DNA of 64,000 nt from Nocardia xishanensis NBRC 101358 (GCF_001613365.1 NZ_BDCF01000031.1:25422-89421); one strand, 5' to 3'. Counted from the first letter of the stretch, positions 48,268 to 57,407 are shown. Made by a program: numbers and translations. The notes: a model not told the origin generated them from the sequence alone.

Positions 48268-50793
48268 TTACCGGGGCCACCAGGGCGGCAGCGGGAAGCC
48301 GGGCGGCAGCGCCGGTGGCGGCGGCAGCGGTCCCGGTGCGGCAGGCGGCGGGGCCTGGCGCTGGGTGCCGTCGCTGATGTAGATCGTGATCACCGAACCG
48401 GGAATCGCCGATCCGTTCGGCGCGATGCTCATCACGCTGCCCTTGGGCGGCGGACCGGATCCGTTGACGGCCGAGACCTGGAAGCCCGCGGCCACCAGCG
48501 CGGTGGTCGCCTCGCCCTGCGACATGCCGACCACGTCGGGCACCTGCGCGTTGTTCGCGCCGCGGACGTACTTGTCGTCCAGCGGCGGCAGCGCGGGCGG
48601 CGGGAAGTTGCCGACCACCGGCCTGATCGCGCTGAACCAGGTGCGTGCGGGTTCGTTACCGCCGAACAGGTTTCCGTCGCCGCAGTTGCGCAGCGGGAAG
48701 GAGCAGATCTCGCCGGGGGTCGGGCTGTCGCCGTAGACGTAGACCGCGGCGGCCAGCGAGTTGGTGAAGCCGAGGAAGGCCGAGGAGCGGTGGCTTTCGG
48801 TGGTTCCCGTCTTGCCCGCCATCGGCAGGTTCCAGCCGGTCGCCTGGGCCGCGCCCGCCGCGGTGCCCGCCGTGTCGTCCTTGCTCATGGCGTTGGCCAG
48901 CGTGTTGGCCAGGCCGGGATCGACGACCTGCTCGCAGGCCTGCTGGGTGAGCGGAACCTGCTTGCCGCTGCGGTCGACGACCTCCTTGATCGGGGAGGGC
49001 GGGCACCAGCGTCCGCCCGAGGCCAGCGTGGCGGCGACGTTGGAGAGCTCGAGCGGGTTGATCGCGACCGGGCCGAGGGTGAACGAGCCCAGGTTCTGGT
49101 CCTTGATCATGTCGGCCAGGCTCTGGTTGCCGTGCCCCGAGCTGCCGGGGTTGGTGAACGAGCGCATGCCGAGCCGCACCGCCATGTCGACGGTCGGGGT
49201 GACGCCGACGGCTTGGATCAGCTTGACGAACGCGGTGTTCGGCGAGGTGGCCAGCGCCTCGGTCACCGACATCGGCGACTTGTAGCGGCCCGCGTTCTCG
49301 ACGCAGTAGGTAGCGGGCGGGCAACCCCGCGCGCCGCCGTTGCCCATGCCCTTCGCGTCGAAGCGGCCTGGCACGTCGAGCTGAGAGCTGATGCCGAGGC
49401 CCTTCTCCATGGCCGCGGCGGTGGTGAATACCTTGAAGACCGAGCCTGCGCCGTCGCCGACCATCGAGAACGGCTGCGGTTGCACCGTCTCGTTGACGTC
49501 GCGGTTGAGGCCGTAGGTGCGGCTGCTCGCCATGGCGACCACGTCGTGCGAGTCCTGGCCCGGCGCGACCACCGACATCACCTCGGCGATGTCGTCGAGG
49601 TTCGGGTTGGCCGCCTCGCTGACCGCGCGCTTGACCGAGTCCTGCACGGCGGGATCGAGGGTGGTCTTGATCAGGTAGCCGCCCTTGTCGATCTGCTCGC
49701 GGCTGATGCCCGATTCGGCCAGGTACTGCACCGCGTAATCGCAGAAGAAGCCGCGGTCCTGTGCGGCGATGCAGCCGCGCGGCAGGCCCTTCGGCTCCGG
49801 CAGCACGCCGAGCGGCTCCGACTTGGCCTTGCGGAACTCCTCCGCGCGGCCCGGGATGTTCTGGATCATCGTGTCCAGCACGGTGTTCCGGCGTTCCAGC
49901 ACGCCCTGCGGGTTGGTGTAGGGGTTCAACTTGGAGCTGGACTGCACCATGCCCGCGAGCATCGCCGCCTGCGGGACGTTCAGGTCGGCGGCGTCGACGC
50001 CGAAGTAGGTCTGCGCCGCGTCCTGGATGCCATAGGACGAATTGCCGAAAGGCACGAGGTTCAGGTACCTGGTGAGGATCTCGTCCTTGGTGAGTTCCTT
50101 GTCCAGGGTCAGCGCCATGCGGATCTCGCGGATCTTGCGCGCCGGGGTGGTCTCGATCGCCGCGCGGCGTTCGGCGTCGGTCTTGGCGACCACGAGCAGT
50201 TGGAAGTTCTTCACGTACTGCTGGTCGAGGGTGGACGCGCCCTGCTGCACCTCGCCGCTGGTGGTGTTGGTGAGGAACGCGCGCATCGTGCCCTGCCAGT
50301 CGACGCCGTCGTGCTCGGCGAAGCGGCGGTCCTCGATGGAGATGATCGCCAACTTCATGTTGTTGGCGATCCGCTCGCTCGGCACCTCGAACCTGCGCTG
50401 CTCGTAGAGCCAGGCGATGGGCGAACCGTTCTTGTCCACCATCGTCGAGACCGCGGGGACGGTGCCCTCGACCAGTTCCGAGGAGACGTTGTCCACGGCA
50501 TCGGCGGCGCGGTTGGAGACGAATCCAAACCCGCCGGCGAGGGGGAAGAGCAGTCCGGCGACGAGTACTGCGGCCAGCGCGCAGCTGCCCGCCAGCTTCG
50601 CGAGCGTATGTGTGATCGGCACGTTCGACACGTTCCCAAGGGTACGGGGTGCGCTTCTCGCGCTGTCGGGTGTGTTTGTCGGAGCGCGAGATCCAGTGCT
50701 CGACCCGGCTTGTTGGGCGTGTCGTTCAGGCGTGTCCGGCGTGTCGCGCATGGGCGCGTCGTGAACCGACCCGACTGCCCGGTTCTCTATCAC
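48268..50793 (-). CDS. ponA2: Bifunctional penicillin-binding protein with PASTA domain
   Basis: The 841-residue class A PBP polymerises and crosslinks peptidoglycan. After a cytosolic tail and one membrane helix (LAGSCALAAVLVAGLLFPLA) comes the glycosyltransferase with the catalytic Glu in AIISIEDRRFAEHDGVDWQG. The transpeptidase has the nucleophile in GAGSVFKVFTTAAAM, SPNTAF as SxN, and AGKTGTTE as KTG. A single PASTA domain follows (QVPDVVGMSQGEATTALVAA onward), then a Pro-rich tail. In mycobacteria PonA2 is needed for stress survival. GTG codons at 50631 and 50622 could be the true start, since the preceding ~55 residues are Ser/Thr/Pro-rich and poorly supported. whiB4 is divergent. Confidence 0.95.
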   Translation of the reverse strand: MIENRAVGSVHDAPMRDTPDTPERHAQQAGSSTGSRAPTNTPDSARSAPRTLGNVSNVPITHTLAKLAGSCALAAVLVAGLLFPLAGGFGFVSNRAADAVDNVSSELVEGTVPAVSTMVDKNGSPIAWLYEQRRFEVPSERIANNMKLAIISIEDRRFAEHDGVDWQGTMRAFLTNTTSGEVQQGASTLDQQYVKNFQLLVVAKTDAERRAAIETTPARKIREIRMALTLDKELTKDEILTRYLNLVPFGNSSYGIQDAAQTYFGVDAADLNVPQAAMLAGMVQSSSKLNPYTNPQGVLERRNTVLDTMIQNIPGRAEEFRKAKSEPLGVLPEPKGLPRGCIAAQDRGFFCDYAVQYLAESGISREQIDKGGYLIKTTLDPAVQDSVKRAVSEAANPNLDDIAEVMSVVAPGQDSHDVVAMASSRTYGLNRDVNETVQPQPFSMVGDGAGSVFKVFTTAAAMEKGLGISSQLDVPGRFDAKGMGNGGARGCPPATYCVENAGRYKSPMSVTEALATSPNTAFVKLIQAVGVTPTVDMAVRLGMRSFTNPGSSGHGNQSLADMIKDQNLGSFTLGPVAINPLELSNVAATLASGGRWCPPSPIKEVVDRSGKQVPLTQQACEQVVDPGLANTLANAMSKDDTAGTAAGAAQATGWNLPMAGKTGTTESHRSSAFLGFTNSLAAAVYVYGDSPTPGEICSFPLRNCGDGNLFGGNEPARTWFSAIRPVVGNFPPPALPPLDDKYVRGANNAQVPDVVGMSQGEATTALVAAGFQVSAVNGSGPPPKGSVMSIAPNGSAIPGSVITIYISDGTQRQAPPPAAPGPLPPPPALPPGFPLPPWWPR

Positions 50794-50999
50794 GTTTGCA
50801 TGGACGGGCGTACCAAAAAATCTCGAGACGGTCTTGCGCTCGAGCCATACCTTTACCTAGATTGAGAACCCAGTGTGATGGAGCTAACACTCAAAGTGGA
50901 ATGTGGTTCAGAGCGCAGCGGGGTTCGGGTTGCTGCGATCTGGCACGCGATTCTGGAGCGCCGTTGACCCGGTGTTCGGACTGCAAAGGGGCACACCAA

Positions 51000-51323
51000 A
51001 TGCATATGACAACCCCCATCGCTCGATTGGACGTGGAGCAGGCCGAAGCGCGAATCGCCTGGGTATCCCAGGCCCGATGCAAGGAAGTAGATCCCGATCA
51101 GTTGTTCGTCCGCGGCGCGGCGCAGCGCAAAGCGGCGACGATCTGCAGGCACTGTCCGGTGCTGATGCAGTGTGGAGCCGATGCCCTCGACAATCGAGTG
51201 GAATTCGGTGTGTGGGGTGGGATGACCGAACGGCAGCGCAGAGCGCTGTTGAAACAGCATCCCGAGGTGACCTCCTGGGCCGATTTCTTCCAGGCCCAGC
51301 GTCAGCATCAGGTGGCAATGTAG
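51000..51323 (+). CDS. whiB4: WhiB4-type iron-sulfur redox regulator
   Basis: From ATG 51000 (AAGGGG upstream) the protein is 107 residues; the second ATG at 51006 is also possible. Four cysteines bind a 4Fe-4S cluster: C in ARCKEVDPDQLFVRGAAQRK and three in ATICRHCPVLMQCGADAL. The turn motif EFGVWGGMTERQRRALLK and HPEVTSWADFF follow. These match mycobacterial WhiB4 closely, a redox sensor that condenses DNA and represses antioxidant genes when oxidised. It is divergent from ponA2 as in mycobacteria and ends at a bidirectional terminator. Confidence 0.95.
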   Translation: MHMTTPIARLDVEQAEARIAWVSQARCKEVDPDQLFVRGAAQRKAATICRHCPVLMQCGADALDNRVEFGVWGGMTERQRRALLKQHPEVTSWADFFQAQRQHQVAM

Positions 51324-51339
51324 TCGAACGAAACAGAAG

Positions 51340-51363
51340 CCGAGCCCGCGATTGCGGGCTCGG
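51340..51363 (+). terminator. Terminator after whiB4
   Basis: CCGAGCCCGC (51340-51349) pairs with GCGGGCTCGG (51354-51363) around GATT, followed by TTTCGTTTT. It is a good intrinsic terminator for whiB4, located 17 bp after its stop. Confidence 0.9.
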
Positions 51364-51484
51364 TTTCGTTTTGGCCTATAGCGATTCCGACTCAATACCG
51401 AACGTTATGGTCTGGTCGCCGGTGGGTGGGAACGGCGCAGCCGGACGCAGTCCGTGCACAACCGGAGCGTAGACGGAGGTGCGC

Positions 51485-52597
51485 CTACGCGGACAGGACC
51501 GTTCCGGTCAGTTGATCGCCCACCACGCGCAGCGCCTCGAGATCGGACACCTCGAACGGCAGCGCGGTCACCGAGACCATTTCCACCCGCGGGTGCGCCC
51601 CGGTGAAGCGGTGCAGCAGATGCTGCTCGCGCTTGGCCGTCTCGACCCGTTCGGCGTGGATGCGCAGCACCGCGCTGGTCAGCGGGTCGGATTCGGCCAG
51701 CTGGTCGGCGGCGGTGAGGGCGTGATCGGCGGGCAGATCGCTCAGCGCGGGATGCGTCCGGTTGAGCACGAGGCCCGAAAGCGGCATCTGCTCGGTGGAG
51801 AGCCGATCGACGAAGAACGAGGCCTCGCGCAGAGCGTCAGGTTCCGCCGCGGCCACCACCAGGAAATGGGTGCCCGGCTTGGACAGCATCGCGTAAGTGC
51901 GGTCGGCGCGGTCCTGGAAGCCGCCGAACAGCGATTCCAGCGATTGCAGGAAGACGGACGCGTCCTTGAGCATCTGCCCGCCGATGACGGTGGAGACGCC
52001 GCGCATCGCCAGGCTCATCGCGCCGGTGACGAACCGGCCGACGCCGCGCCCCGGCGCCATGATGAGCCGAATCATCTTGCCGTTCAAGAAGTTTCCGAGG
52101 CGCTTGGGCGCGTCGAGGAAGTCGAGTGCGTTGCGCGACGGCGGGGTGTCGACCACGATCAGGTCCCATTCCCGCTTGTTCGCCAGCTGCCCGAGCTTCT
52201 CCATCGCCATGTATTCCTGTGTGCCGCCGAAGGAGGACGCGACCGTCTGATAGATCGGATTGGCGAAAATCTGCTCGGCCTTCTCGGCGGTTGTGTGCTC
52301 GAGCACCATGTCGTCGAACGTGCGACGCATGTTCAGCATCATCGCGTACAACTCGCCCTTGGCCTCCGGGCCGAGCACCACCCGCTGCGGGTAGTTGTCC
52401 AGATCGGCGATGCCGAGTGACTGAGCCAGTCGGCGGGCAGGGTCGATCGTGAGCACAACGACCTTGCGGCCGAGTTCGGCTGCGCGCAGCGCGATCGCGG
52501 CCGCCGTGGTGGTCTTACCGACGCCGCCTGACCCGCAGCACACCACGACCCGCGCGGTCGGGTCGGCGATGATCCTCGAAATGTCCAGCGTGTTCAC
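51485..52597 (-). CDS. ArsA/Get3-like ATPase, second of a pair (Rv3680-type)
   Basis: The 370-residue P-loop ATPase has a deviant Walker A VVVCCGSGGVGKTTTAAAIA, the switch DPARRLAQSLGI and LIVVDTPPSRNALDFLDAPK. The middle contains the hydrophobic, Met-rich helices MIRLIMAPGRGVGRFVTGAM typical of Get3-like client-binding regions. With the upstream gene (52659-53747) it forms the two-protein Get3-like complex known from mycobacteria (Rv3679-Rv3680), whose ATPase activity affects growth and glycerol tolerance there. No arsenic genes are near. The pair is separated by 61 bp and likely cotranscribed. Cytosolic heterodimer is the expected form. Confidence 0.93.
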   Translation of the reverse strand: MNTLDISRIIADPTARVVVCCGSGGVGKTTTAAAIALRAAELGRKVVVLTIDPARRLAQSLGIADLDNYPQRVVLGPEAKGELYAMMLNMRRTFDDMVLEHTTAEKAEQIFANPIYQTVASSFGGTQEYMAMEKLGQLANKREWDLIVVDTPPSRNALDFLDAPKRLGNFLNGKMIRLIMAPGRGVGRFVTGAMSLAMRGVSTVIGGQMLKDASVFLQSLESLFGGFQDRADRTYAMLSKPGTHFLVVAAAEPDALREASFFVDRLSTEQMPLSGLVLNRTHPALSDLPADHALTAADQLAESDPLTSAVLRIHAERVETAKREQHLLHRFTGAHPRVEMVSVTALPFEVSDLEALRVVGDQLTGTVLSA

Positions 52598-52658
52598 GAC
52601 TGCGCCCCACTGGTGCTCGGCTCCGGCACGCGCACAGCGCGCCGCTGACTTCGTTCGC

Positions 52659-53747
52659 TCATCGCACTCCCTGCGCGGTCAGATGTTCGGCCAGCTCGTA
52701 CAGCCCGCCGAGGTCCATGCCGTCGGCCAGAGTCGGCAGGTACAGCTGCGACACGTCGACCTTGTTCAGCTCGGCCGAACTCGCGTCCTGGGCCTGCAGC
52801 CGGGCCGAGTGTTCGACGGTCTCGGTGATCAAGCCCGCGAAACTCGCTTCGGACAAGGTGATTCCGGCGCTTTCCAGTCCTGCGCGGACGGCGTCGCGGT
52901 CGATATCGCCCGCTGCGGCGCGATTACGCACGTCGGTGGGCAGGAAACCCTCGCCTGCCCGATTCACGATGACGGTGCCGATGCGCAGGTCGTTGGCGGT
53001 GAGCTCGGCGACGGCATCGGCGGTCTCCTGCACCGGCAGCGCCTCGAGCAGGGTGACCAGGTGGATCATCGTCTCGTCCGAATGCAGCAGACGGGACACG
53101 CCTTCGGCCTGCGAGGCGATCGGGCCGCCCTTGGCGATCTCGACCATGGCGGTGGTGACGTCGAGGAAGCTGGCGATCCGGCCGGTCGGGGGCGCGTCGA
53201 CCACGATCTCGTCGTAGACCCGCTTGCCCGTCTGGTCCACGCGGACCGCGCACTCCTTGATCTTGCCGGTCAGGATGACGTCGCGCAGTCCCGGCGCGAT
53301 GGTGGTGACGAATTCGATGGCGCCCATCCGCCGCATCGCTCGTCCCGCGAAGCCCAGGTTGTAGAACATGTCGAGGTATTCGAGGAAGGCGTGCTCGATG
53401 TCGAGCGCAAGCGCGACCACCTCGCCGCCGCCGTCCGCGGTGGCGATCCTGGTCTCGGTCGGCGGCAGCGGCGGCAGATCGAACAGCTGCGCGATGGACT
53501 GTCTGCTCTCCACCTCGACCAGCAGTACCCGGCGCCCGCCCGCGGCCAGCGCCAGCGCCAGCGCACCGGCGACCGTCGACTTGCCCGTTCCGCCTTTGCC
53601 GGAGACGTAGTGCAAGCGGGCCTTTTCCGCGCGCTTCGGCCAACCCGTTTCGAGCCCCGGCTCCGCCGAAATAGGCACTGCTGTTGGTACTCCCACGTTC
53701 GCGAGCCTATAACCCGTTATGCGATCACGCTCTAGGGATACGGTCAC
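52659..53747 (-). CDS. ArsA/Get3-like ATPase, first of a pair (Rv3679-type)
   Basis: The GTG start at 53747 gives 362 residues; a GTG at 53696 would remove 17 poorly supported residues. Walker A is LHYVSGKGGTGKSTVAGALA, with the intrasubunit lysine in KGGTGK, and the later VYDEIVVDAPPTGRIASFLD corresponds to switch II. The C-terminal part has alternating helices with no cysteine metal pair, so arsenite binding is unlikely. It partners with the gene at 51485-52597. The promoter region is shared with the divergent DUF4177 gene, where ACTGTC (53748-53753) and GACAGT (53776-53781) form a dyad. Confidence 0.92.
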   Translation of the reverse strand: MTVSLERDRITGYRLANVGVPTAVPISAEPGLETGWPKRAEKARLHYVSGKGGTGKSTVAGALALALAAGGRRVLLVEVESRQSIAQLFDLPPLPPTETRIATADGGGEVVALALDIEHAFLEYLDMFYNLGFAGRAMRRMGAIEFVTTIAPGLRDVILTGKIKECAVRVDQTGKRVYDEIVVDAPPTGRIASFLDVTTAMVEIAKGGPIASQAEGVSRLLHSDETMIHLVTLLEALPVQETADAVAELTANDLRIGTVIVNRAGEGFLPTDVRNRAAAGDIDRDAVRAGLESAGITLSEASFAGLITETVEHSARLQAQDASSAELNKVDVSQLYLPTLADGMDLGGLYELAEHLTAQGVR

Positions 53748-53877
53748 ACTGTCGATTTCGGTACCTTCTGTACCAGACAGTCTCGTCGGTCGCTATCATC
53801 CGCCGTCCGCCGCGCGCGGAACGTGACAAGCGAGCCCGGAACGCACAGCGCCGCGAGCTCGCCAATAAACTCACCGC

Positions 53878-54042
53878 ATGAGCGATGTGATTGTGTGGGA
53901 GTACGCGACCGTTCCGCTGCTGACGCACGCGACCAAGCAGATTCTCGACCAGTGGGGCGCCGACGGCTGGGAGCTGGTGTCGGTGCTGCCCGGCCCGACC
54001 GGCGAGCAGCACGTCGCCTACCTGAAGCGTCCGAGGCGGTAG
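53878..54042 (+). CDS. DUF4177 protein, 54 aa
   Basis: A short frame from ATG 53878 to TAG 54042 reads MSDVIVWEYATVPLLTHATK, then LDQWGADGWELVSVLPG and ends YLKRPRR. The W-x-x-x-G-W-E-L-V core is the signature of DUF4177, a small alpha/beta protein present at this position (Rv3678A) in mycobacteria. Function is unknown. It precedes the RidA gene by three bases and is surely cotranscribed with it. Confidence 0.9.
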   Translation: MSDVIVWEYATVPLLTHATKQILDQWGADGWELVSVLPGPTGEQHVAYLKRPRR

Positions 54043-54045
54043 GCG

Positions 54046-54519
54046 ATGGCGGTCGACGCGGCCACTCCGTGGCGGAAGAACCTGGAGCGGCTCGGACTGA
54101 CCGTGCCCGCGGTGGCCGCGCCCGTCGCGGCGTACATTCCCGCGGTGCGCACCGGCTCGCTCGTCTACACCTCGGGTCAGCTGCCTTTCGTGAACGGCGA
54201 GCTGTCCGCGACCGGCAAGGTCGGCGCCGAGGTGTCGCTCGAGGCTGCCGCCGAGGCGGCCCGGCTGTGCGCGCTCAACGCGCTGGCCGCGGTGCACGAC
54301 CTGGTCGGCCTCGACGAGGTGGTGCGGATCGTCAAGGTGGTCGGTTTCGTCGCCTCCGCGCCGGGATTCACCGATCAGCCGCTGGTGATCAACGGCGCCT
54401 CGGAGTTCCTCGGTGAGGTCTTCGGCGACGCGGGCGTGCACGCCCGCTCGGCCGTCGGCGTCTCCGAATTGCCGAAGAACACCCCGGTCGAGGTCGAACT
54501 CATCGCCGAGGTGCGTTAG
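54046..54519 (+). CDS. RidA/YjgF-family protein
   Basis: The 157-residue protein has the RidA core LVYTSGQLPFVNGELSATGK, an Ala-rich helix (AAEAARLCALNALAAVHDLV), LDEVVRIVKVVGFVASAPGF and the C-terminal HARSAVGVSELPKNTPVEVE with the conserved Arg that binds imine substrates in active members. RidA proteins are trimers that deaminate reactive enamines or imines. This subgroup is larger than typical and may differ in activity. It is the second gene of the DUF4177-RidA-MBL unit. Confidence 0.94.
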   Translation: MAVDAATPWRKNLERLGLTVPAVAAPVAAYIPAVRTGSLVYTSGQLPFVNGELSATGKVGAEVSLEAAAEAARLCALNALAAVHDLVGLDEVVRIVKVVGFVASAPGFTDQPLVINGASEFLGEVFGDAGVHARSAVGVSELPKNTPVEVELIAEVR

Positions 54520-54561
54520 ACACGTTGTCGGACAACGACTCCGAACGACCGAGGTAATGCG

Positions 54562-55353
54562 ATGACGCTGACTCATCCCGCGTACGGGCAATTGCGTCAG
54601 GTGACGCCGACGGCGGCGGTGCTGCTCGCGGACAATCCTGGCCAGATGACCCTGGACGGCACCAACACCTGGATCCTGCGCGCGCCGGACGCGTCGGAGT
54701 ACGTCGTGGTCGACCCGGGGCCGAAGGACAAGACGCACAGCGAGGCGATCGCCAGGGTCACCGACGGCATGATCGCGCTGACTCTGATCACGCACCGTCA
54801 CCACGACCACACCGGCGGCATCGATCGGCTGGTGAAGCTGACCGGCACGCAGGTGCGTGCGACGGACCGCGAGTTCCTGCGTGGCACGGACGCGCTGCTG
54901 GCCGACGGCGAACTGATCGAGGCGGCCGGTCTGCGGATCCGCGTGCTGGCGACGCCGGGGCACACCGGTGACTCGGTGAGTTTCGTGCTCGACGACGCGG
55001 TACTCACCGGCGACACCATCCTCGGCAGCGGGACCACCGTGCTGGATTCCAGCGACGGCGCACTCGCCGATTACCTCGCCTCGCTGGACCGGCTGGTAGA
55101 GGTCGGCGCGGGCAAGGCGCTGCTGCCCGCGCACGGCCCGGACCACCCGGATCTGGAGCCGGTCGCGCGGTACTACATCGAGCACCGGCGGGAGCGGCTC
55201 GATCAGGTGCGCGCGGCGCTGCGCGACCTCGGGCCGAACGCGGGCGCGATGGCGGTGGTGCGCAAGGTGTACGCCGATGTGGACAAGCGGCTCTGGCCGG
55301 CCGCGCGCAGCTCGGTGCAAGCCCAGCTGGAGTACCTGCGCGCCGCGCTATAG
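54562..55353 (+). CDS. Metallo-beta-lactamase-fold hydrolase
   Basis: The 263-residue protein has the zinc signature LTLITHRHHDHTGGIDRLVK (HxHxDH), the second ligand histidine in VLATPGHTGDSVSF, an Asp in VLTGDTILGSGTTVLDSSDG, and the last His in LPAHGPDHPD. It resembles the LACTB2/Rv3677c group, some of which cut RNA or hydrolyse thioesters. The substrate here is unknown. A helical C-terminal region (YIEHRRERLDQVRAALRDLG) is the usual extension of this group. Cytosolic. It ends at a strong terminator shared with the convergent crp gene. Confidence 0.94.
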   Translation: MTLTHPAYGQLRQVTPTAAVLLADNPGQMTLDGTNTWILRAPDASEYVVVDPGPKDKTHSEAIARVTDGMIALTLITHRHHDHTGGIDRLVKLTGTQVRATDREFLRGTDALLADGELIEAAGLRIRVLATPGHTGDSVSFVLDDAVLTGDTILGSGTTVLDSSDGALADYLASLDRLVEVGAGKALLPAHGPDHPDLEPVARYYIEHRRERLDQVRAALRDLGPNAGAMAVVRKVYADVDKRLWPAARSSVQAQLEYLRAAL

Positions 55354-55366
55354 GTCGCGGAAAACG

Positions 55367-55409
55367 ACGGCCCGCCGAATCCAGTGGAGCGCTGGATTCG
55401 GCGGGCCGT
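55367..55409. terminator. Bidirectional terminator between the MBL gene and crp
   Basis: An 18-bp perfect stem pairs 55367-55384 with 55392-55409 (ACGGCCCGCCGAATCCAG and complement) around TGGAGCG. It lies between two convergent stops. Confidence 0.9.
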
Positions 55410-55427
55410 GCCGTCTTGGGGAGCGGG

Positions 55428-56102
55428 TCAGCGGGCGCGCCGCGCCAGCCGCTCGGAGTCGGAGATGAGCACGCTCTTGCCTTCCAGCCGCAGCCAGCCG
55501 CGGTGCGCGAAGTCGGCGAGCGCCTTGTTGACGGTCTCGCGGGACGCGCCGACGAGCTGGGCGATCTCCTCCTGGGTCAGGTCGTGGGTGACCCGGAGGG
55601 CGCCGGCTTCCTGGGTGCCGAACCGCTGCGCGAGCTGCAGCAGCGCCTTGGCAACGCGACCGGGAACGTCGGTGAAGATCAGGTCGGCGAGGTTGTTGTT
55701 GGTGCGCCGCAGACGGCGGGCGAGCACGCGGAGCAGCTGCTCGGCGATCTCGGGCCGCTGGTCGATCCAGGACTTCAGCGCGTCGCGATCCATCGTGACG
55801 GCGCGGACCTCGGTGACCGTGGTAGCGGTCGAGGTGCGCGGGCCCGGGTCGAAGATCGACAGCTCGCCGAACATATCCGACGGACCCATGATCGTGAGCA
55901 GGTTCTCCCGGCCGTCCGGGGAACGTCGGCCGATCTTCACCTTGCCCGAGGTGATGATGTACAGCCGATCGCCGGGTTCGCCCTCGTTGAAAATGACATG
56001 GCCGCGCGGAAAATCCACGGGCTGCAGCTGTTTGGCGAGTGCCGCCACCGCGGTGGGCTCTACGCCTTGGAAGATGCCTGCTCTGGCGAGGGCCTCGTCC
56101 AC
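55428..56102 (-). CDS. crp: cAMP receptor protein-type transcriptional regulator
   Basis: The GTG at 56100-56102 with AAGGAG eight bases upstream gives 224 residues, exactly the mycobacterial Crp length; the longer frame to 56156 is not supported. The cyclic-nucleotide domain has FPRGHVIFNEGEPGDRLYII and the phosphate-binding SDMFGELSIFDPGPRTSTA. The C-terminal helix-turn-helix is VTHDLTQEEIAQLVGASRET followed by VNKALADFAHRGWL. It is a global activator and repressor in the cytosol, probably binding cAMP. The gene position between the MBL gene and nth is conserved in mycobacteria. Confidence 0.96.
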   Translation of the reverse strand: MDEALARAGIFQGVEPTAVAALAKQLQPVDFPRGHVIFNEGEPGDRLYIITSGKVKIGRRSPDGRENLLTIMGPSDMFGELSIFDPGPRTSTATTVTEVRAVTMDRDALKSWIDQRPEIAEQLLRVLARRLRRTNNNLADLIFTDVPGRVAKALLQLAQRFGTQEAGALRVTHDLTQEEIAQLVGASRETVNKALADFAHRGWLRLEGKSVLISDSERLARRAR

Positions 56103-56239
56103 GAATGTGCTCCTTATGGGAAATGGCTCTGGGCTGGACCGAAGCGAATCGGCCAACAGCGCAGTCTACGCGGCATCGTGGCGGCGTAGTGACAGACACC
56201 ACGTAACGAGTGGATTGCGCGGTGTCCGGGATGGTGGAT

Positions 56240-56482
56240 TCAGCTCGCTCGAGCGACGTCCAGGTCGTCGTTGCGGGACCGGCGCTTGCGCATCCGGGCC
56301 ACCGCCGCGGGCAGTCCGGCTTTCGTCAACTCCTTGACCTCGGCGTTGCTTGCCCTGTCCAGGTACTGCTGAACCTCCGGATCGGGTTCGAGAAGTTTGC
56401 GGAGCCGATTCTCGACCCGCTCCATCAGCAGTGCGAACAGCATCAACACCACTGGGAAGAGCACCACAGCGAGTCCTTGCAT
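56240..56482 (-). CDS. Small conserved membrane protein, 80 aa (Rv3675-position)
   Basis: From ATG 56482 the protein reads MQGLAVVLFPVVLMLFALLM, then ERVENRLRKLLEPDPEVQQY and a basic end (AVARMRKRRSRNDDLD). It has one N-terminal helix in the membrane and a charged cytosolic coil. A membrane protein gene sits at this place between crp and nth in mycobacteria, which supports it as real. Function is unknown. Confidence 0.75.
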   Translation of the reverse strand: MQGLAVVLFPVVLMLFALLMERVENRLRKLLEPDPEVQQYLDRASNAEVKELTKAGLPAAVARMRKRRSRNDDLDVARAS

Positions 56483-56573
56483 ATCGAGGAGTAAACACGG
56501 TGAAGGTCTCAGATGGAACACGGCAGTGGATCTGAGCGGGCAACTTGTCGGAGCAGTTCCGTATGGTGGACGC

Positions 56574-57407
56574 GTGCGTGCCTCCCCGTCTGTGACCGAT
56601 CTGAACGGCTCATCCGCTGTCGACGGGGCGACCGATCCGCTACCCGCCGCCGTGAGCGTTCCGAAACGGAAAACCCGCGCGCGACAGGCGGAAACGAAGC
56701 TGGGGTTGGTGCGAAGGGCACGCCGCATGAACCGCACCCTCGCCGCCGCTTTTCCCGACGCGCACTGTGAGCTGGATTTCACCACTCCGCTCGAATTGGC
56801 GGTTGCGACAATCCTTTCCGCGCAGTGCACCGACGAGCGCGTGAATCTCACCACGCCCGCCGTCTTCGCGAAGTACCGCAGCGCGCGCGATTACGCCGAG
56901 GCGAACCGCGCGGAGCTGGAGGAATACATCCGGCCGACCGGGTTCTACCGGAACAAGACGAACTCCCTCATCGGGCTCGGGCAGGCACTGGTGACCGAGC
57001 ACGATGGTGAATTACCTCACACTCTCGAGGAACTGGTGAAGTTGCCCGGCATCGGGCGCAAGACTGCCAACGTCATCCTCGGCAACGCCTTCGACGTGCC
57101 GGGAATCACGGTCGACACCCACTTCGGCAGGCTGGTGCGCCGGTGGAAGTGGACCGCCGAGGAAGATCCGGTCAAGGTCGAACACGCCGTCGGCGAGCTC
57201 GTCGAGCGCAAGGAATGGACGATGCTGTCCCATCGCGTGATCTTTCACGGGCGGCGGGTGTGCCATGCCAGGAAGCCCGCGTGCGGCGCGTGCGTGCTTG
57301 CCGGCGACTGCCCCTCGTTCGGCGCGGGGCCGACCGAGCCAGAGCTCGCTGCCAAGCTGGTGAAGGGGCCGGAGCGCGAACACCTCCTCGGGATGGTCGG
57401 CCTGTGA
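56574..57407 (+). CDS. nth: Endonuclease III (DNA glycosylase/AP lyase)
   Basis: From GTG 56574 the protein is 277 residues; a GTG at 56592 is also possible. It removes oxidised pyrimidines and cuts the abasic site. Seen are TTPLELAVATILSAQCTDER, the helix-hairpin-helix LPGIGRKTANVILGNAF with the catalytic Lys, VDTHFGRLVRRW with the catalytic Asp, and a 4Fe-4S cluster pattern C-x6-C-x2-C-x5-C in CHARKPACGACVLAGDC. The N-terminal ~40 residues are a low-complexity extension. The next gene overlaps by 4 bp, so nth heads a four-gene operon with the thioredoxin-like, Nudix and marP genes. Confidence 0.95.
   Translation: MRASPSVTDLNGSSAVDGATDPLPAAVSVPKRKTRARQAETKLGLVRRARRMNRTLAAAFPDAHCELDFTTPLELAVATILSAQCTDERVNLTTPAVFAKYRSARDYAEANRAELEEYIRPTGFYRNKTNSLIGLGQALVTEHDGELPHTLEELVKLPGIGRKTANVILGNAFDVPGITVDTHFGRLVRRWKWTAEEDPVKVEHAVGELVERKEWTMLSHRVIFHGRRVCHARKPACGACVLAGDCPSFGAGPTEPELAAKLVKGPEREHLLGMVGL

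Noticed and set aside
48790..50865. A 691-codon plus-strand frame opposite ponA2
   Set aside because: Antisense to all catalytic motifs of PonA2; composition is that of a shadow frame with many Val-Gly-Asp-Arg stretches.
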